Both the position numbers and the translations under genes were made by a program. Positions 57,026 to 64,000 of a stretch of 64,000 bases of DNA are shown here, one piece after another. The DNA is taken from NCBI RefSeq assembly GCF_025602895.1, contig NW_026516251.1, forward strand, positions 248,001-312,000, written 5' to 3'. The notes beneath the pieces were generated by a model. The model saw nothing but the letters and a program-made list of their open reading frames with translations. It did not search any database and was not told where the DNA came from. Numbering within the stretch: position 1 is the first letter of the stretch; each line of letters starts with the position of its first letter. Origin of the DNA: Polychytrium aggregatum (Eukaryota; Chytridiomycota; Chytridiomycetes; Polychytriales).

Positions 57026-60000
57026 ATGGAACGACCATCGCTGCAGCTCTCGCCTTCGATTACTCCCCCGTCCCCGGCCCGGGCAATTCACTCGTATCTT
57101 CCCAGCCGCCCCAGCGTCTCGGCATTCTCACCTCCGCTGCCGCCGGCGCCTATCAGCACCCTTGGATCCTCGGCCAGCAAATCCCCGGCAAGCATGTCGC
57201 TTTCCTCCATCGACACCACATCCTCCGGCCCCAGATCCGCCGGGCTTGCCGGCCATGCCAACGGCCCTCTATCTGCAGGTGTCGCCGGCACCGATTTCAA
57301 GTCCAAGTCCAACGCCCTGTTGGACCCCAAAACCGATGTCGCCGTCTCCTCCACACACCATGCTGCCAGCACGACTGCTTCGTCGTCATCGTCCTCGGCG
57401 GCCTCGGCCCCATCGTCGTCGGCCGGCGACTTCAACAACACCGCCTCGGGCAGCGGCCGTGTCGTCTACACCCAGTCCGAGAAGATTGGCCACCTGCAGC
57501 AGATCTTTAGCGAGTCTCAGAAAATCGCCTACGCCGGTCTCTGCTACCTCCTGATCCTGAGGTTTGCCGAGCGCAGTGTCAAGCCGTACCTGGCCAACTC
57601 CACCAATGCGTACTATCGTTGGTTCGAGAGCGTCATGGAGAAGCTCTACATCTATCTCGACATTCCGCCGGCAGGTAGGCTCTCGTGCAGGCTCCTGAGA
57701 GAGCTCGAGTAGAGCGCGAGCACGGCCGAATTGTCCAGCAGCTGTCGAAACAAACGCAGCAGCAGCATCACGGACCATGCGCAAGCCTGCCGTGATGAGC
57801 AAGCCAGTTTCAGTGTTCGCACCCAGGCCTGTGTCGGGGGCATCGGCTCTGCTTGCAGGGGGGTCGCAGTTCCGCTGGGCTCGTTCGGTGTGGTGCGAAT
57901 CGGCTGGCTCCGTTCATGTCGATTGCGATTGCGCTTTGCTGTAGGTGAGGCTGGTGGGGCCTTTTTCTGATGCGCTGTGCTCTTCTCTCCCATGTCTCGG
58001 CTCTATCGTGCTGCTCGTCGCTGTCGCTCAAACTTCTCAGACCGGAAAATGATCCGCCGTCTGGCCGAGCACGGCGTCATCCCATCCGACCTTTCCAGCA
58101 CCCTCATCAGCGATGCCAAGAAGGCAGCGGAGCGCCAAAAGGAGCTCGAGGAGGCCAAACAAAAGTCCGAGCAGGAGCTCCTCGACCAGCATCTTCCACC
58201 CGCCTTGGACGAAGCCGGCCGCAGCTCTTTGGACCTGGACGACGACGACCTGCCCTCGGACATCCGCTACACCATCCTGTCGCACTGCTTCATCCTGTCG
58301 ATCAACGATAACACATATGACTCGCGGTGTCGCACGCTTCTCCGCGCGCTGTCGCAGGAGCTGCAAGTGCCCTGGCTTGATGTCATCAAACTCGAAACAA
58401 CGATCGCGGACCAGCTCCGGATCTACGACTTGGTCTCCGAGATCCGCGAGGATGGCTCCGTCGTCGGCCAGCGCAACAAGCTGGAGAACTCGAAAGCCTG
58501 GCTGTTCATGGGGCTGGCTACGCTAGGTACGGTATCGCTTGGGCGTACGGGCGCTGCTGGAGTGCCTTGGCGACATGCATCGGGTGCTATACTTGCGCTC
58601 CTTTCTTTTCGACCTCCACGGCTTGTCCCTGCCCAATTACTCCAAGGAAGCGAGCTGTTCCTCTACCACTAGCGCTGACATCCATTTCTTTGCAGCTGGC
58701 GGTGCTGTTGTCGGCCTAACTGCGGGCCTGGCCGCCCCAATGATTGCAACAGGCGTCGGAGCGGCTCTGGCTCACCTTGGTGTTGCAGGGGCGGCTGCTA
58801 CCATCACCACGTCAACCGTAGCGTCCACTGCCATCATCGCCACGGGTGGTGCCGTGACCGGAGGAGGTAAGGGCCCACTGCGTGACCGACGTTGCAAGGA
58901 AGGGTGTTCACATGTGGCAACCACTCTCTGGCTTCCGTCCATCGGCTGTCCATCCTCGGTTCCTTGGATTCTGCTGGTGGCTCATCGCAAGGCGATCCTC
59001 GTCTGTGTCGATGTAGCCCCATGCAATCGCTTGCGTCCACGGCGGCTCCTCACACTCTGCTGGTCTCTGCCCCGGCTCAGGCATGTCTGGATTCAAGATG
59101 CTCAAGCGCATGCGCGGCATCAAGGACTTTGAGTTCGTCGCGATTGATGACGCCATATTTGCGATCGAAGAGAATCGAGAGAAGCGCGATGCCGAGCGAC
59201 GACGGCGCGACCGAAAGGCTGCCCGGCTTGCTTACCTCAAGAAGCAAGAGGAGCAGCTGGCGCTGCAGCAGAAGCTCAAGTCCCAGAGCGAGCAGGAGTC
59301 CTCCGAGCCCAGCAGCCTCAGCCACTCAAAGTCGGTCGAGAAGCGGCTGCAGCTGAACGAGGGCCTCGCCAACTACAGCTCGGTCGGCTCGTCATCACTC
59401 GATAGCCTCACGACAGACGTAACCCAGGACTCGGCTGCCGTGATCACTTGGTCGCAATTCAAGGACTCGGCCAATGCCAACCCCAGCGCAAATGCCAGCA
59501 TCGGTGCCAACTCACATCGCATCGCCTCAGCATCTTCGTACCCCGCTGTCAACGGAAGCCCCTCTGCCCCGTTCGACGTGTCGGCGCTCTCCGAGCCCCT
59601 CAGTGAATCCCGCGCCATCGAAGACGCCATCGCACCAGTGGACGATCTGCCGATCCTCGCCGACGACCTGTCCGTCCTTGCCCTTGGTGCCACACCCGCA
59701 ACTCTGGACACTTTTATCCAGCGGCGTTACGACTCGGACGAGCAGATTGACCGCGAGCTGAATGCAGACAGGGAACCACGCACCATCGACCTCTTTGTTG
59801 CCCCTGACTCGCAGAGCGACATTGCCTTCCCACCCAAGGCCAACTCGGAACTCGAATCGGCAGCTCAACCCATGGACGTATCTGTCAGCGCGCAGCTGTC
59901 CGAACAGCGGCCTGTCACCGGAGCCAATCCATCGTCACTCAGCACATCTTCGAGTCTCGGCAAGAGCGTGGGATTCGAAGTGTCTGCCGACGTCTCTCCA

Positions 60001-61946
60001 CCATCGCTTCGGGTGGTAACGCAGGAGCCATCACGAGCGCCCTCGGAGATGGCCTATACTGAGTCCGAAACACTCCCGTCGGCCCACCCAGACGGCACCG
60101 CCAAGAAGAAGCCCCAGCGGGCCGAGACCGTGATCCCGCAAGATACCCACAAGCTCCTGCCTCCATCGATCCGACGCCAGATGCGGCAGCCGGCGGACGG
60201 CGGCAAAACTGCCCCGCAGATCAAGCAAACGAATGTGTTGATCACAATTGCTGGCTGGGTCACCTACGGCGTCGACGACCACACGCTGCCGTTCTCGACA
60301 CTCGAGCCCAACATCTACGGCGACCAGTACACACTCGTGTGGGAGACCAAGACCCTTGAAGAGCTCGGCTCGGCGCTGAAGCTCTTGGGCATGGAAGTGG
60401 CTTCGTTTTTGTTCCAGAAAGGCTTGGAGGTGACGGTGCTGCCTATTCTGATGATGGGCCTGACCGGACCGCTGTGGATGCTCAAGCTGACGTATCTGCT
60501 CGATAACCCGTGGGGCAACGCCCTGGGCAAAGCCAAATGGGCTGGCAGGGTATGTTTTGAGTGCAACGGCGGAGGCTCTGGACTCTGTGGGGACATGAGC
60601 GGAAGCAGGATGCACCCGCGATCCCGAGGAGAGACGTATCGACCGTCGAGGGTGCAGACTGTCAGGTGAAAACGTGTGCTTGCTTGCTTGCCTGACTGCT
60701 CGCCTCTGCTCACCGTGCGACTCGGTTTCAATTCCTCACGCTGCAGGTCTTGGCCGACACGCTACTGCAAGGTGCCCAGGAGAATCGGCCCGTCACTCTC
60801 GTTGGGTTCTCGCTTGGCGCCCGCGTGATTTACTACTGCCTGCTGGAGCTCGCCGAGAAAGGCGCCTTTGGAATCGTGGAAGAGGCGTACATGTTCGGCT
60901 GCCCTGTGATGGCCACCAAGCTCGAGTGGGAGCAGATCGCCTCGGTAGTGTCCGGCCGTATCGTCAACGGATACCTCTCCAACGATTGGGTCCTCGGTGT
61001 GCTCTATCGGGCATCCTCGGCCTACTGGACCGACGTTGCGGGACTGCGCCCCGTCCAAGGCGTGGCCGGCATCGAGAACTACCAGCTCAACGACATCATC
61101 AGCGGGCACCTCGAATATAGGGTCGGCATGCCCAAGATCCTCGCCCGGGTCGGCTTCCAGGTGACCAGTGATCACTTTGTCGACATTGAGGCTGAAGAAG
61201 AAGCCCAGAAGAATATGTTTGCAGAAGATCGGAAGCGCCAGGCCGAGGCCAAGCGGCTCGAGCGCGAAGCACTGCTCCAGAAGAAGCTGGAGGAGTACGA
61301 GCGCAAGAAGCGCGAGAAGGAGCTCGAGCGCCAGGAACGCAAAAAGCTGGAGATTGCGACGCAGGCCGCCATCGAGGCCCAGCGGATCATGAGCGGCAAG
61401 AACAAGCCCGAAAAGTCGTCATGGTTCTGGGGCGGCCGAAAGAGCGCCACGGCTGCGGGCCCGCCATCGGCATCATCGCCATCGTCGCAAGCAGCGTCGC
61501 CTGGCTCGTCGCAGTCGTCGATAGCGGCAACGCCGTCGATGGTTGACAACTCAAGCGAGGACCAAATCGACGAGGAGTTCTGGCGGCCGCGCGAGATCAC
61601 ATCGACGGCCGAGCCCATCGTCATCGACAACCAGCGCATGTCGGAGCTCGAGGCCATTTTCGGCTCGCTATCGGCGGGCAAGAAGCGCAGAGCCGCGGAC
61701 GGCAATGAGGACGACGACGACGACGACGCCGACGACGCCGAAGATGACGACAATGCAATCGTGCTTTCGGATGCCGTGATCGAAGCTGCGTTCGAGGCAA
61801 CCGACCGGGGCCTGGGCCAGCTCGGCGCCGGCGACCGCGACCGCGACCGTTCTGATCGCGGCTGCAATGACGAGCACGACGATGACCATGACCACGACCA
61901 TGACGATGACCGTGACCACGAAAACGAAAGCAGCCACGGCCAGTAA
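57026..61946 (+). CDS. TMCO4: TMCO4/DUF726 family membrane-associated alpha/beta hydrolase-like protein
   Basis: Five exons (57026-57674, 58041-58526, 58696-58866, 59081-60549, 60747-61946) join in phase to about 1,324 residues. After a disordered N-terminus come helical TMCO4 sequence and a Gly/Ala-rich hydrophobic hairpin (GGAVVGLTAGLAAPMIATGV; GVAGAAATITTSTV), then GMSGFKMLKRMRGIKDFEF. The DUF726 hydrolase-like core includes TNVLITIAGWVTYG and the nucleophile-elbow motif GFSLGARVIYYCL (GxSxG with Ser), then MFGCPV and VSGRIVNGYLSNDWVLG. The yeast relative Mil1 binds clathrin adaptors. A Ser-rich insert of about 330 residues splits the protein. A coiled, Lys/Glu-rich and finally Asp/His-rich tail (DHDHDHDDD) is unusual. 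Confidence 0.88.
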
Positions 61947-62890
61947 CGACCGGGTCGTAACACTGCCTCTGAAACCTCGATGGGTTCACTTCTCACCACG
62001 GATGACATTGGGCCATCGTGCCCCGCACACCGTCTGCATGCTATGTCTCACTCGTCCGACGCGGCCGATCTGCCACCACCTGATTGCTAACACTTTGCCC
62101 TCCTCTGAGGGACGAGCGACTGCTTTCTGTCCTGAATACAGTCCCGTTGCACCGACACTTCCGACATGTCGCACGCCATGTGCGCACTTGTTCCATGGCA
62201 TGTCCCCGACAGGGGCACATGGCCCAGCCTCCCAGGGACCAAAGTCCGCGCGGAAACGAGAGGGAGGGGGACTCAAATTTGCGATTGCTGAGCCCATGGG
62301 CAGCCAGCCGATCGCGTGTGCTCATGCGAGCCTGTGCGGAGGTCCGTTTGTGCGCCCGCAAGAGGAAAGGTGCCTTGACAGCGGCCACGGCAGGGCGCGG
62401 CACAGGGTGGATGGACTTGCGTCTTTCGGCAGGGACTGGGTCGAAGTCGAAGCCAGAGCCGCAGTGGAAGTCAGAGCCAAAGTCAAAGCTGAAGGTCCTG
62501 CGCGCAGCCGGTCAGGTCTGCAGCGGACCATTCCCGACCATCGCCGACCACCATCGCACGGGAACAGCCCGAGACCGTTCCCCCAATGTCCTCCAAGAAC
62601 GACCGATTCCCCCTATTTCCAGCCGCCTCCCGCACACAGATTCGCGAGGCCTTGTGCTGTTGGTTCCTTCCTGCCCTTGTCGCTCCAAGGACACGCGCGG
62701 CCGTGCGTACTTGGTCCTTTGTGCTGCTGTCCCCCTTCAGCCAAGCACATCGATGTGTCGCCCTCGATCGCTCCTATAAAGCCTGGCCTGGGCGCTCGTT
62801 TCGGATCGGCCCGTTGTTCGCCGTCAGCGTCTCCTGCACGAGAGCCTCATCGCTGCTCATCGACTCTCTCGCTTACTCGTTCATCTCGCC
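61947..62890. other. Intergenic region and expansin-like gene promoter
   Basis: The 3' UTR of the TMCO4-like gene and the promoter of the following secreted-protein gene. No coding sequence supported. AGTCAGAGCCAAAGTC-type imperfect repeats occur near 62435-62490. Confidence 0.5.
62775..62781 (+). promoter_or_regulatory. TATA box of the expansin-like gene
   Basis: TATAAAG lies 110 bp before the ATG at 62891. Confidence 0.65.
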
Positions 62891-64000
62891 ATGCTCTCCT
62901 CGACTGTCGCTTCGGCTGCCGCGTTTGTGCTGGCGCTGGCTCCTGCCTTGGCCACCGCCCAGTCCGGCAACTGGACTCCCGGCCAGGGCACGCACTATGG
63001 TAGGCATTGTTCGAGACATGTCGGAGGACGGCCAGCCTCGCCTCGAGATGAGTCCAGATACCGCTGCTGTCTCCCGGGACACTCTTGGCAGCTGGATGTT
63101 CAGCCATTGGCACTAGGCGCCTCTCTGTTGCACTGGGCGCTTGTTTGCTGCATTGGGATGCTGGTCTGTTGCGCTGGATGTCCATCAATCCCCCTGGATG
63201 CTCACTGCTCGCATTCGACACTTGCCGCCGGGATTCAGGCCCCTTCCCTGCCTACCCCGCAGCTTCTGAGCTCGGATACTACCCCAACGATGTCGGCGTC
63301 GGCTGCTCGAACGGCCAGCCCGGCGGTGATCCCAACTGGAATCTGGTTCTTGCTGGTGGTGTCTACCCTCCTCCTGCTGGCACCCAGACCGTCTGGCCCA
63401 AGCGCGCCACTGTTGCTGTCTCGGCCAAGTACTGGGCTGCCCAGTATGCCCTTGCCGGCATCGCCTACAAGGCTCCCATTTGCTACCAGGTATGCTGCAT
63501 ATGGCCACAGACAGATGCATGGGCGTTAATGTGATTCGCGTGGATCGCCAGTGCTATTTCGCTCCGACTCGGCTCCGACTCGGCTCCTGCGCATGCTGTG
63601 GTGTTGACCGTTTGCCCTCATGGCTCTGCTCTTGATTGCTTTGAACTTTGTGCTTGCGCCTGCCCATGCCTGATCTCGGGCATCAAGACCATCTGGATCC
63701 GCAACGCCAACAACCACACCCAGATGGTCGAGGCCACCATCGTCGACTTTTGCCCATACAGCGGCTGCACCTGGGCCGAAGAAGATCTCGGCTACAACGT
63801 CGATATCTACGGCAGCGCCACCTGGGATTTGCTCGGCGGCCCGTTCCCCACCGTCGGTCCCAAGGTTGACATTGAGATCCTGTGGCCCGACTACCTGAGA
63901 CCCAACGCTTCCAACACCGTGCCCCCTCCCAAGCCCTCGTCGACCAGCGCCGCCACCACTAAGGCTCCTTCTTCGACCACCAAGAGCACCAAGACCACTA
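62891..64000 (+). CDS. Secreted expansin-like (double-psi beta-barrel) protein, 3' end outside window
   Basis: A signal peptide (MLSSTVASAAAFVLALAPAL..ATAQ) is followed by GTHYG, spliced over an intron (63000 to about 63238) to GPFPAYPAASELGYYPNDVG. Then come VGCSNGQPGGDPNWNLVL and, after a second intron (about 63490-63690), TIWIRNANNHTQMVEATIVD with DFCPYSGC and a segment ending TWDLLGGP. This matches the RlpA/expansin-like DPBB fold (HYG.., VD.CP..C, DL). The C-terminus enters a Ser/Thr/Pro-rich linker (PPPKPSSTSAATTKAPSS) typical of O-glycosylated secreted proteins and runs off the edge. It may carry a carbohydrate-binding module beyond. A cell-wall-loosening or cell-wall-associated role is likely by family. 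Confidence 0.75.

Noticed and set aside
1-64000. tRNA, rRNA and CRISPR arrays
   Set aside because: No cloverleaf-like block with both A- and B-box sequences, no rRNA sequence and no regular spacer-repeat array was noticed by eye; a covariance-model scan was not possible, so small RNAs could be missed.

Overview
This is nuclear DNA of a fungus, most likely a chytrid (zoosporic fungus). Most genes are broken by short introns with GT..AG borders, codon use is GC-rich, and the housekeeping genes (UTP21, DPS1, ATP5, SNX3, SWA2, RAC1) read as fungal orthologues. A FAM227-type gene, a family of flagellated lineages, sits beside them. TKL-like kinases fused to Sel1 or WD40 blocks and Fanzor-bearing transposons also fit a chytrid. 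The genus is inference. All coding spans cover introns; splice sites were placed by eye from GT/AG signals, reading phase and family similarity.

Layout, left to right. 1-2.5 kb: the 3' part of a zinc-finger protein. 3.2-7.3 kb: a pseudokinase / STAND-like helical / WD40 protein. 7.5-10.5 kb (minus): aspartyl-tRNA synthetase. 11.2-14.9 kb: a decayed Fanzor transposon (copy A). 15.1-20.2 kb: UTP21. 21.3-23.3 kb: a Rac-type GTPase. 24.2-28.1 kb: a FAM227-like protein. 28.6-30.5 kb: mitochondrial ATP synthase OSCP. 31.2-33.1 kb (minus): a sorting nexin 3 homologue. 33.7-37.3 kb: a head-to-head pair of a kinase-Sel1 gene and a Sel1-only gene. 38.3-41.8 kb: an AMP-binding-like protein. 42.7-45.5 kb: a multipass membrane protein. 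45.7-49.5 kb: an intact Fanzor transposon (copy B). 50.5-54.5 kb: an auxilin/SWA2 orthologue. 55.3 kb: a small secreted Cys-rich protein. 57.0-61.9 kb: a TMCO4/DUF726 protein. 62.9 kb to the edge: a secreted expansin-like protein, cut by the window.

The main discovery is the pair of transposons. Each carries a Tc1/mariner-IS630-type DDE transposase followed in the same orientation by a Fanzor (eukaryotic TnpB-like RNA-guided nuclease). Copy B has both genes intact, a TA target duplication, recognisable inverted ends, its own TATA box before Fanzor and a 91-nt 3' tail with a hairpin, which is nearly unchanged in copy A although copy A's proteins have decayed. That tail is the natural candidate for the 3' part of the omegaRNA. 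Fanzors linked to diverse eukaryotic transposons are known; this element, its guide RNA and its target motif are worth testing. A second theme is signalling-gene evolution: an inactive kinase fused to the non-NTPase parts of a STAND protein, and a divergent kinase-Sel1/Sel1 pair sharing an identical 123-bp tract in inverted orientation.
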